From contig WOAB01000568.1 of the NCBI GenBank assembly GCA_027886185.1, positions 3,844,001-3,908,000 on the forward strand: a stretch of DNA of 64,000 bases, written 5' to 3'. Both the position numbers and the translations under genes were made by a program. Shown piece after piece: positions 53,421-63,800 of this stretch. Each line of letters starts with the position of its first letter. Position 1 is the first letter of the stretch. This stretch comes from Rheum nobile. Its lineage: Eukaryota > Streptophyta > Magnoliopsida > Caryophyllales > Polygonaceae. A model generated the notes under the pieces. It was not told the origin of the DNA. It made no database searches and saw nothing but the letters and a program-made list of their open reading frames with translations.

Positions 53421-55016
53421 TTAATAATTTTGGTATGTACCGGAAATGAGGGTCGATCGGTTGTTACCTGGTCCCTTCAATCCAGTGTTGCTTTTTTCTT
53501 TTTCAGAGATGACTTCACGTAAGAGGCCTTGCGTAAGGAGCCTTGCAAACTCCTTGCGTAGCATGATGCATTCATCTGCCATGTGACCATGATCTCCGTG
53601 GAATTTGCACCAGCGACTCACGTCCTTCTTAGAGTCTGGCTTGTCGCTCTTCCAAAAATCTTGACGAGCTCCAACACAGAGATGTTAAAGTTGTAGGAAT
53701 GGACCTTCAAGGGTAGAGCTGGATTGTTCTTCTAGTCTTGGTTCATGTCATAAGAATTGTTTACCTGGCTTTGATCGCCCTGTCCCTTGGGGTACGGTTG
53801 GTGTCGCCTGTCACGTCGATGGTCCAAGGATGATCTTCGGTCGACTCGATCGGGGCTCTTGTCTGCTTTTGTAGGCTCTTCGTATTTTTTTCTAGTCTAA
53901 GTTGGGCTATGGTTCTAGCCTGCACGTGTTTGAAGCTTCGACATGGGTATTTGGTCAACTCGCGATAGAGTTCACTACCACTGATCCATCCCCGACGGAA
54001 GGCTTCAATGGATGTTGGGATGTCACAGTGTGGGATTGCGACCTTCTCTTTGTTCTACATGTTAAGATCTTCCCTTAGGGGCTCACCGTACCTTTACACA
54101 ATCTTGTACAGGTTGCTTGATTGCTTTTCCAATCTTCTGCTGCTGGCAAACTGGATTTTGAATGAATTGACCAGATCGGCGAATGACGCGATCGAACCCT
54201 AGGGCAAATGCATGAGCCAAGTTAGTGCGGGTCTCACGAGTGTCGTGCCAAAACTTTTGCACATGATCGCTTCGCGATTCCCCCTTTGCGGTCCTCGGTC
54301 CCGTCGTAATTAGTCATATTAGGGACGTTAAACTTTTTTGGGATCTCGACGCGTGCAATTGCTTCGACAAAGGGTGGGTCTTCGTATCCATCGATCACCT
54401 CTTTTTCGATCGGCTGCGGGACTCTTGGAATCTGAGCGATGCGGTCGTCTAAGGTCTTTGTGTGCTCGTTGATGGCTTGTTGTATGAGGGTTTGGAGATC
54501 CGTTGGCGCGGCAACCTGCGGTGGGACTACTCGAGTCTCGAGGGACTCGGTTGCAGTGATCGGTATGTTAGTTGCAAAGGTCATGACTTAGGGAGTTTGA
54601 AACGTACCGATAGGGTGAGCGACATTTTGTATGGTTGGTTCCACATGCATCATGGTCACTCCATCCATATTGAAGCGTGTTTGGAGGCCTTCGGTGTTGA
54701 TTGTGCGTCTTGATCCTCCTGGGGCCGATGCAGTCGAATATACCTGTGATTTTAAAAGATCGTTTATGAGGGTTAGTCGCGCGATCTCGACTTCAGACTG
54801 GGTACTCAGGGTTTCGGTCCTCATGCGTTGTTGGGCCAGTTCTTCTTGGAGGACACTCATATTCTTCACCAGTTCCTGGATCTGGTTGACCAGTATGGGA
54901 GGATCGGCGACGTCCTCGGTTTGGTTGGCGGCATGTGCCTCACTCCAATTTCCGACCAGGGTGTCGGTTTGGGTTTGATCGTCAACGATGGTCATGGGAT
55001 TTCCGGAATCGGCCAT
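53421..55016 (-). pseudogene. gag: gag of element II, with zinc knuckle
   Basis: ATG at 55016 (MADSGNPMTIVDD), then an N-terminal stretch with a Gln/Glu/Leu-rich coiled coil (VNQIQELVKNMSVLQEELAQ), SEVEIARLTLINDLLKSQV and FQTP, where the frame stops (54588). The capsid domain is spread over broken frames at ~53950-54400 (EIPKKFNVPNMTNYDGTED; TKYPCRSFKHVQARTIAQL near 53890-53958). The knuckle-like motif CKFHGDHGHMADECIML is at ~53560-53615. It matches element I in order and spacing. Confidence 0.82.
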
Positions 55017-55060
55017 GATGACGTGGGAAGGATGTTTGGATCGGTAGTTGGCTAGATACC

Positions 55061-55075
55061 CCACGGTGGGCGCCA
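55061..55075 (-). promoter_or_regulatory. Primer binding site of element II
   Basis: Minus-strand TGGCGCCCACCGTGG, five bases from the LTR and identical to that of element I. Confidence 0.75.
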
Positions 55076-55080
55076 AATTA

Positions 55081-55620
55081 TGTTGGGGTGAAAAGATCAA
55101 ATCGACCTAAATCGCTTTGAATGGGGTAACTAGACAATTATAAGATTAAAATATCTAGATAATCCAAATCAAATAATAACAAGATGAATGAAACTGAACA
55201 AATATAAGAGCAAGCTTATATCCTTAGAGCGAGACGATTCCTTTCATCGAGCAAGCTTATAGTCGTCGAACGCTTAAATATTCGAACAAGGATCAGAGCT
55301 TAATCAAAGAACAATTCCTTTCATCGAGCAATGTTGATAGCAATACTGAGAGAAGTAAAAAAATGCTTGTGTTCGTTAACTCTGATATTGTGTGTGATAC
55401 ATAGGAGATCTTATGATATTTATACAGGATTTACAACTGATCTAATAAAATTGTCCGAGATTTATGGGAGTCGTCGAACCGTTTACTGGTCGTCCGAGAT
55501 CTTCTCCAACGTCTCTTTGCGTCAAAGATTCTCTCGAGGTCTCCGCCCATGTCTTCTAGATTGCGGCCATCTTTAGGCTATTGGGCCAGTCCAACAAGGC
55601 AATTAAATTGAGGCCCAACA
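55081..55620 (-). repeat. 5' LTR of element II
   Basis: 540 bp, plus-strand TGTTGGGGTGAAAAG to GAGGCCCAACA, followed by AGTAG. Confidence 0.92.
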
Positions 55621-55890
55621 AGTAGTATGTTATCTATTTGGACTTGGCCTAGTGTTGATAAAGTATGTTTTAGGTCTAGTAATTATAGTTATTCTAGGAT
55701 AGTAATTACTTTGAAATAGTTTGTTGTGATTTCTCCCATGTTGGTGTTGCTTGCCTTTAGGTTTAGGATGGGCATGATTGTTTTCTTTGAGATTTGTGTT
55801 AGAAGTCAATTTACTTGTTTTGTTAGTCTTCCAGTTAATGCTTCCTTTGTGTTGTTTAGTAATGAAGTTCAATTATATTTAACACACAGA
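55621..55890 (-). pseudogene. Minus-strand LINE, 5' (ORF1) fragment
   Basis: It resumes the LINE after the right AGTAG of element II. The minus-strand frame 55630-55872 is rich in Asn, Lys, His and Thr (LKENNHAHPKPKGKQHQHGR), like a basic RNA-binding end of a LINE ORF1. The 5' end of the LINE is not clear and lies near or beyond 55890. Confidence 0.55.
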
Positions 55891-55892
55891 GT

Positions 55893-56201
55893 ATGCACCA
55901 TGTAAAAAGGTATTATTTAGAGATGCACCATGTAAAAAGGTTATACAATATTATAATAACATACAGAGTATTGAAGTTCCATTTCTTAGAGATATTACTA
56001 CTTTCATAGAGATATGCACCATGTAAAAAGGGATTGAGCTCAAGTATGGAAATGCTATAATAACACACAGAGTATTGAAGTTCCATTTCATAGAGATATT
56101 ACTACTTTTTATATGTTTTGTCTAGTGAATATTCTGTTGTGGATAAATTTAAACTTTTCTTTATTAGTAGGTTTTATTTAGAGATGCACCATGTAAAAAG
56201 G
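55893..56201. repeat. Dispersed direct repeats (18-mer x4 and ~50-mer x2)
   Basis: ATGCACCATGTAAAAAGG occurs at 55893, 55923, 56014 and 56184. A longer unit (ACACAGAGTATTGAAGTTCC followed by ATTTC.TAGAGATATTACTAC) occurs twice, near 55960 and 56065. AT-rich and without coding potential. Confidence 0.85.
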
Positions 56202-56413
56202 TTATACAATGTTTCTCTTCAATTATTGATCGATCTATTTCAGAATATAAAACTTTCAAGAGAAATGGAGAAATGCACCTAGTCAAAAGATATATATAAA
56301 GGAGTTTTGTGAATTTTGGTTAATATTTTGTGTTTTGTCTGGTATTTTATATATAGTATTTTAATTTTCATAATGTTTTCATTCAATTATATTTAAAAAG
56401 AACAAAGAAAGGA

Positions 56414-57354
56414 TAGGGGTGAGCATCGGTCTGGAACCGGACCGAACCGAACCAAAAAAACCGAAAACCGAAACTCTCAAAAAAATGAACCGAAAACCGA
56501 ACCGAATTATATTGGTTCGGTTCGGTTCGAACCGAAACCGGTTCGGTTAAAAAATCGAACATTTAACAAACACATTTGATTTATCATTGCAATTACTGAA
56601 CTTCAGCAAACTACTGAACAAAGTAAAAAGTTAGGTAAATTAATCAAAGCAAACTACTTAACAAACTCATTTGATTTATCCTTGTAACTACTGACCTCCC
56701 GAGAACTACTTAACAAACCCATTTGATTTATCCTTGCAAGTTGCAACTACTGAACTCCCGAGAATTTCAGCAAACTACTGAACTCTGAAGTACCAGGAAG
56801 TGCCAAAGTGGAGACCGAGAGACTAAGGAAGTGGAGAGTCACCGAGGGGCGGGCGAGGGCCGAGGGGACGCAACCGCTGCACCGCAAGCCGGTGAGTTGC
56901 CGAGTTGGTATCTCTCGGTGACCGAGGGAGCGAGCCAGGAACTGCAAGACGGTGATTCGGCAAGACGTGCCCACCACTAGTGGCGTCAAGCAGCAGCAAC
57001 GAGGAGTCGAGGACGGCGCAAAACTGTGAAGACTGAAGAGGCGAGAAGCAGAAGAGGAATCGAATTCGATGGAGGCGAGCGTGAAGCGGTGGCGGTGAAG
57101 GGCAGGGCAAGTTGGAGCTTGGAGGCGGGCTGAATCCTATTTGGGCCTTTCTTTTGAACCAAATCGGCCCATTAAGAATAGCATACATGCCTTATGTTTT
57201 AATTTCGGTTTAACCGAACCGAACCGAAAAAAAACCGAACCGAAAACCGAAACCCCAAAATACCTAAACCGCACCGAATTATTTCGGTTTGGATCGGTTT
57301 TTTCGGTCCGGTTCGGTTAAAAAAATCGGCTTACCCGAACCGTGCTCAGGCCTA
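56414..57354. mobile_element. hAT-like non-autonomous element (941 bp) with GGTTCGG/CCGAACC arms
   Basis: Ends TAGGGGTGAGCATCGGT and, reversed, TAGGCCTGAGCACGGT. Flanks are AGAAAGGA (56406-56413) and AGAAGGGA (57355-57362), 7 of 8 identical. Both ends carry ~130 bp of CCGAACCGAA-type repeats that fold on each other. The centre (56790-57140) is a GC-rich unique stretch with no recognisable protein, of possibly acquired origin. Confidence 0.8.
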
Positions 57355-57362
57355 AGAAGGGA

Positions 57363-57640
57363 TGTGATGAGAACTAAACGAGGCATATGATATAAGATCA
57401 CTTTCAAATCAACACCTTGCCCATTGCCCTCCACACGCGTGCCCAACGCCGCCTAGCAACTAGAGGAGCATCCAAGAAGGTGTGGCTGAGAGCCACATGC
57501 GCCATGCCTCCCAACTCCATGCCCCGTGCTACCCTCATGTGTGGTTCCATTAATATTTCACATATAGTTACAAGAAAATTTATTATTTTCATTACTTATA
57601 ATTAGTTAGGGTGAACATCAAATATTAGGGCCGATTGGCT
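57363..57640. other. Unassigned stretch
   Basis: No domain, tRNA or clear repeat. A GC-rich 57415-57540 section has a 62-codon minus-strand frame without known similarity. I see nothing that I can call. Confidence 0.4.
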
Positions 57641-57714
57641 CATATGATTGTTCTACCCTCTAGCTTGTTTTGTTCTCCATTTAAACAGTGAAAAAATTGC
57701 CTTTTAACGCATAG

Positions 57715-58012
57715 GGTCACACGTAACATGGGGAACTCGTAACGTGGGGAAGAGATCCCCACGTTACGTACGCAAAATAAAATTCCCCACGTTACGTGAG
57801 GAGTGTCTCACCACGTAAAGTAGGAATCGGCTTCCCATATAACATGGGAACCCTCTCCCCACATAACGTGGGGAGTCTCCCTGGCTTTAAAAGCCAAACT
57901 TTTCTTCTTCTACCCTAAACCGCCGCATTCGTCTCCTTCCTCCTCCCTCCCCACATAACGCCCCTCTCTAATCTCTTATATATGAATCAACAATCTCCTC
58001 ACGTTACGTAGT
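57715..58012. repeat. Clustered CCCCACGTTACGT-type motifs, both orientations
   Basis: About nine occurrences of CACGTTACG/CGTAACGTG or close variants (ATAACATGGG, ACATAACGTGGGG), several paired as small hairpins. One lies within a few bases of the presumed gene start. Such clusters are typical of transposase-binding subterminal regions; that role is inferred. Confidence 0.75.
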
Positions 58013-58059
58013 CAGGATCAGAGAGGATAGGAATTATTGTTATCGTGAGGATGAGAAAG

Positions 58060-60479
58060 GCCTGTATCAGACGGGCATTGCTGGCGGTAGTCAGGATCAG
58101 GGAGGATACGGGCAGGTGGGCAATGTTGACCCCCCTGTGTTGCCTTTTGTGCCATCATTTCCTGTGGCGGGTGGTCGTGCTGACTCGGAACCGCACTTGT
58201 ACCTAGATTATAACGCGAGCCCGCTCCATGGTTATTCTGATACGATAAATCAGAATAACTATTATGGCCCCACATTTAGTCTGCCGCCCCAGCAGAGCCC
58301 TCACCCTCATCATAGCCCACTGCCCCATCATAGCCCTCACCTCCATCAGAGCCCTCACATCCATCATCACAGCCCCGTCTATTATTAGGGCGAAGATGAT
58401 CAGATGCGGTACAACCCATGGGAGAACTCGGGCCTCTACCCGAACGCACCTCAGCCTATGGTAAGTAGCCTTAATATATGAAAAGATGAGCATATGATAA
58501 AAATGTAATTACTTATCATTTGTGGAAAAAAAATGTAGGACGAGGATAGTCAGGCTTGGGCTCCAAGAGGTGAACTTGAATATGCGGATGAGGAGCCACA
58601 GGAAGCCTCTTCTTCGCGGTCAAAACCGCCCCGTGCGAAGAAAAAGGGCAAATATGACCCTCAATTGGTGGTTAGAGTACCTGGAGGTCCGGAGATGCCT
58701 GAACTTCTGAAGGGCTTTGCCAATCACGTATCGTACTACCTTTACCAGCGCATTGTAAGTTGCAGCAAAAACCTTATATAAAATTTCACATTTATTTTAA
58801 ATATTTCAAATGGGTTGCTTACGTATGTTAAAAATTCAAATATTTAAAGTCGGTGCCAGCGTTAAGGTTTCAGCAACGAGGCAAGCAGATACGTTCATGG
58901 CCTTTGAAACGAAAAGCCATGTGGTGTCATCTGGTATCTGCATCAGGGATGTGTCATATACCGGAGCTGATGCACGAGCATATGGACGAGGCGTTGATTA
59001 GTGCGTGCATTGAGCGCTGGCATCCAGAAACCAGCTCATTCCATATGCCATGGGGAGAGATGACTATAACTCTCCATGACGTATTGTTAATCATTGGGCT
59101 GGACATCCATGGAAAAGACATGGGACCTCCACAGAAATGGCATGAGCAGTGGAGAATGAATGATCTGAAGAAGGCCTTGGTGGAGAAGGCGCATGGAGTC
59201 TTTGAACTACATGTTGGGGTTGTGACATCTGGTACTGTACATACTCAATTCTTTAAGGAGCATTGCGAATAGCTGAGTGAAGAGCAGCGTGCGTCTGGGT
59301 TCTTGCTTCACTTGTTGGGATCCTGTCTCATTCCGGACAAGTCCCAACACAAATTACCCGTCTACTACACTCCATTTGTCTCTGATCCCTGTCTTTGATC
59401 CCTCGTCTACCATGAATTATGCATGGGGTGCTGGCGTTCTGGCCCACGTGTACCGTAGCTTGGGCAAGTGCACAAGAAAATAGGCAAGGTTGATGTCGAC
59501 ATGCTACACTCTGATACAGGTAAAAACTTTGTTGTATAGTACTTTATTTACAATGAATTTTGTAAATAAAAATTCCGTTGTCTACCATGAATTTTGTTAT
59601 AAATGTATTTATTCATTGACTCCATTTGGTACACATCATCATTTTCAAGCGTGGAACTACCAGTACTTCAACATGGTTCGACCTGCACAGAGTAGAAGAT
59701 GGGACTTCGATCAGCCAATCCCATATGCTCGTAGATGGGACCTTTCAGAGAAACCCAACCGGATGAGAGACTACAGAACAGAGCTTGATATGATGATTTT
59801 GGACAGAGTAAGTGCATCTACGGTCTCTCTCTATTAAGTTAGAAATTCGATGATAGGTATGTTTAATTGTTTGGCATCCCATTATGTTTAGGTTGATTGG
59901 ATACCATACGGTCTGATTGACTTTAGCGATGCATTCTTCGCTCATTCGCTCTTTCATGGAGTTATGTCGTGTCTTTGGATCACAGAGCCGTACATGCCAG
60001 ATCGTGTGGCGAGACAGTTTGCCCGGGTATAACAAGTTCCAAGACCGCCTATAGTGCCAATAAGGGCATGGAGGGGAACCAAAAGCACATACACTGTGGA
60101 CTACGACAGAACTCAATTTGCTTAGGATGCCCATAATATACATTCCATGAGACTAGATGCGATGGGCCCTCATGTTGAGCAAGGGCATGAGTGTAGCGGT
60201 GATTACATGGGCTGGTACCTCTCACATACACACCCATTCGTCAACCCCCGAGTAGTGATGATGCGACACAGGTATGAAATTGACTAATTTGTAGGTTGTT
60301 TAATTTCCGGTTAACTCTATCTATATTTATTATACATATCAATGTTTTTGTGTTGTGTGCAGTGCATCGAATATTGCTACAGTCGTCTTCAGCCACATCG
60401 CAACCATGAATGTGAAGATGTAGCAGAGGCGCTACGCCTATCATTGGATCGAATGTATCCATTCCTTCCCAATCCCTGA
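58060..60479 (+). pseudogene. Plant mobile domain (PMD) gene of the MULE, spliced, decayed
   Basis: Exon 1 (to 58460) encodes a His/Pro/Ser-rich repeat (PHHSPLPHHSPHLHQSP) and holds a TAG at 58386-58388. Intron 58461-58538. Exon 2 (58539-58754) is acidic, then basic (RSKPPRAKKKGKYD). Intron 58755-58849. Exon 3 (from 58850) has the mobile-domain signature: ALISACIERWHPETSSFHMP, WGEMTITLHDVLLIIGLDIHG, a stop at 59270-59272, RASGFLLHLLGSCLIPDKS, and NYAWGAGVLAHVYRSLGKC in another frame. Later exons give VDWIPYGLIDFSDAFF, EPYMPDRVARQFARV and YLSHTHPFVNPRV. The introns are intact; I count about four stops and at least one shift. PMD proteins occur in transposons and as host MAIL/MAIN genes. The N-terminus is uncertain. 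Confidence 0.82.
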
Positions 60480-60557
60480 GGAAACTGTTATGGAATTTGT
60501 GTTATTATCGAACTTGTTTGGTTTTTATGGAAGTTATTGAACTTTGAATTATTTCAC

Positions 60558-60616
60558 ATGCACGGGCTAGAACATTCAATATAAACTTCTGCACGGCCTA
60601 GTTCTAGTCCGTGCAT
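60558..60616. repeat. Inverted repeat between the two convergent MULE genes
   Basis: ATGCACGGGCTAGAAC (60558-60573) pairs with GTTCTAGTCCGTGCAT (60601-60616) with one mismatch. GCACGGCCTA (60591-60600) is a further partial copy. It sits ~80 bp after the PMD gene and ~260 bp from the end of the transposase gene. The surrounding 60480-60876 has no coding region. Confidence 0.8.
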
Positions 60617-60876
60617 TTTCTCAATTTCGGTTATATACTCTTCTTTCTGATTGTGAGGCTTACATAATGATTACGTACATGTGTCTTATAGATTGTGCCT
60701 TCTATATAGGTCAACATAGCGCGGTTACAGAAGTTGCAAAAGGTGAAGATAACAGGTTTTATAGCAGGTCATAAATACAGCGAACATGTGTCTTAACATT
60801 ACATCAAAGTCATTGCATCATACATATGTCTTACCATAAGATAGTTTCAATGTTTTAAAAGAATTACAATACAATA

Positions 60877-63800
60877 TTAAACTTTCTTCTTTCCGCGACC
60901 CTTTGGTTTGTGTGCTTGGTATTCCGTCAATCGTTCAAGGAATGGATCTACCAAGGCATCCGCAGACGGGTCATGGAATCTCACCCACGCGGTGTAAAGG
61001 TCCGGCAAGGGCGAGGTTTCGACAAGGCCAATCTACATATTTTGAATCTAATATTAATTTTGTAATGCATATTACCAACGTGTATTTGTACTGATTTGAT
61101 TGTATTAACATACCGTAATGAAATGTTCCTCTTTCTCGACATGGCAAATGCATATCGTCTTAAGCTTCTCTCTAACCGCTTGGTTTGGATTCGCCCTTAT
61201 AGGCATGTATGTCGTGCCTACACCAGCACTGATGGAGACGAACACACAGTTGAATGCAGTAGCCACCAAACATCCCATATCCGGGAGGTCCAACCACGTC
61301 TCCCGTGGGGCAGGCATGTAGGCCTCAGGAAACCATGCAAGCTTTGCCTACATTGCCTCAAGTGTCATTGTAGACATCTAAATTGGCGTGAATAGCTCAT
61401 ACTCTTGTATCAATGTAGCGATCATGGTACGTCGAACAAAAGCCAATGCTCCTGCCCGAAACCCAGACCATGCGTAATTGATCTGTATCCGCAGTTTCCA
61501 TCACAAACTATTTCCCACCATCCTCCCACGTGTGGTTTCATACACTTGGGAAACTGGGTAGTATATCACCTAGGGTGTTTGATCAACGTCGTGTGACCCG
61601 AAGGAATAGGCTTCCATGGTTGCCATGGCATGGTTGAAGCTTCCTTAGATGGTCTTGCTTTTTGCTTCTTCGGAGGTGTTCCCTCCATCTCTTGGTCAGT
61701 GTACTCCCATGCTGATGGTTGCCTTTTGGTGGGATTGTTTAGAGCTCCTTGAGGCCGACCCTTATGCCTAACTTTAGTTGGCTCTTGCAGAGTAGTTTGC
61801 TCTGGATGTGCTATACTTGTTAGTGCAGAGACAACTCTGTGTTGATCATGCACTGACAATTTGGGGAAGACGCCTGAAGCAAATTCATCAAGCAACGACC
61901 TATTCAATCTACGTGGTCTAGCTTCTTCTTCTTCTTCATCCGTCCGCACTTCTGACAAGGTCAATTGCCTCTAGAACGGATGCAATGAGCTAGGTTCAAT
62001 TGGTTCCTGGTTCATCACATTCTGCGCCATGTCATGCACGCAAGGCAAGCCATCTCTAACCCTCATTTGGCATCTGCATATAGTGTTCCACAATGGACCT
62101 TCTCATTTCTTGTATTCCTCAATCAGTCGTGCTAGTGCAATCGCAGAGACCTTGTAGTGCATCTTGCCGAAAAGATGTGATTTGGTTATCAGCGTAAATC
62201 GATTTTCTAAGCTCTCATTCAAGGCCCCTCTTATCTCCATAATGTGAATGTGCAACCGTGTATCATACTGATCGAATACAGTGCAAAGGTTGCCATTATT
62301 GCTAGTGAAGAAGCTTTTAAGACTGGAATGGGCCCCTTCAACCTTGTATTACAATCAAGAATCTGAAGTCAGTATGTTGTTGTAAAAGTCTAAGTTCAAA
62401 TAACCAGTTCACTTTAAAAACACAATGCACAAACCTGTTAGTTGTGGAAGTTCCAAGAGTGAAGACTGTATCTGTCCATACTGAGATGATTCTTTCCCTG
62501 TACGGGTCAAGCCAGTTTTTTTGTACATACTGAAGACATTTTGGATATTTCCTCCAATCTTGCTGAATCTTCTTAAGTTTTGCTTCATACCCTTGTATGG
62601 TTGTTTCCTTGAATAGTTTCATGTAATCATTGGAAAACGCTGTGCCCCTAAACTTGTCCATGGCCTTCTTCCCAAAGTCTTCAATATTCTTCCTCACATG
62701 GCGCCTACATAGGAGGAATTTTGCAGTTGGAAACAAGTTCTCTAAGGCGTTCATCAACGCCTTCTCCCGATCTGTGACCAAGGATGTGGGTTCTCGTTGG
62801 ACCTTGACAAACATTTTTGAAAGTTGTTGTATGGCCCACATGTAACTCTCTTCGTTCTCACGCTCCAGAAATGCCCCGATAACATTGTAGTTTTTCCAAA
62901 CAGATGTGATGCCGACAAATTCAAGGAAGGGCAAATCGTAACTGCACACATAATGATATGTTATGGCATGCTAATGATTACATGAACAAGTGAAGAATAT
63001 AATACATATGTGTGTTCCTAACCTGTTAGTTGCGTATGTAGAATCTAACAACACAATGTACGGGAATGTCTTCAGCAACGAGAACTGGTCTGGGCTTGCG
63101 AAGAAGATATATGTGATCTTATTGGTCTCCTCATTGAATCTATGATCCATGAAGTATCCCTTGTCCCTACACTCATACAAGAACTGTTGCACCACTGTTC
63201 TTCCTTCCATACCGTTTTTTCGTATGTCATGCATCATGTTGTACACTTGCTTCATCTTGGTCAAGTATCTTGGGGACGAGCTGATTGTAGTAAAAATATT
63301 TTGAGCCTTGCAATGATTAACTGTCATCATCCTAATAATCTCCTTCTCTTCAGCGTTTGGTCGACCAGCTAATGCATGACCAAACAAATTCTCTTTGATC
63401 ACATGATTGTGAGTTCCAGTCTGTACATTGATCTTCCATGATCCCTCCGGCCCTTCTTTCAACCTCAACATGAATGGACACCCACACTCTTCGACTTTGT
63501 GATCTCCCTCACTTGGTCAGCTTGTTTATGGATGTTTTGTCCATGCTTATCGCACGGTAACCAAGTCCCTCCAAGGGCTCCTCCTATGGAAGGTTTATTC
63601 ATCCACTTTATGATGCAAAAGTTATGACACATAGCAGTCTCCCGCGCCCATTTAAATGTTTCTTCTCTGGACTCTCAGTTTTGGTCTGTTGAGAAGAACT
63701 CTGAATAATCGGCAGAGACAAAAACATCTTCTTCTGGATTTATGAACTGAGGCTGTGTGTGTAGGGATGGAAAGCCGAATTGTGGGTTAGCAGAAGCCGA

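Larger units (their letters stand above)
41014..55620 (-). mobile_element. Tat-lineage Ty3/gypsy retrotransposon II (minus strand, with nested elements)
   Basis: LTRs at 41014-41546 and 55081-55620, with AGTAG at 41009-41013 and 55621-55625. Gag to integrase reads leftward from 55016 to ~49640. The antisense ORF reads rightward from 41814 to 48887. It is a different family from element I in the same lineage: protein domains align throughout, and the LTRs share only their terminal part. Two later insertions, a solo LTR (42650-44814) and a CACTA transposon (44997-48159), both lie in the antisense ORF. Without them the element is about 9.3 kb. Confidence 0.92.

Noticed and set aside
55893..56201. 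CRISPR-like array
   Set aside because: The spacing is irregular, the repeats are AT-rich and unstructured, and the setting is a plant nuclear TE.
56823..57188. 121-codon Pro/Ser-rich frame in the hAT-like element
   Set aside because: GC-rich sequence gives chance open frames on both strands. No domain and no splice or start support.
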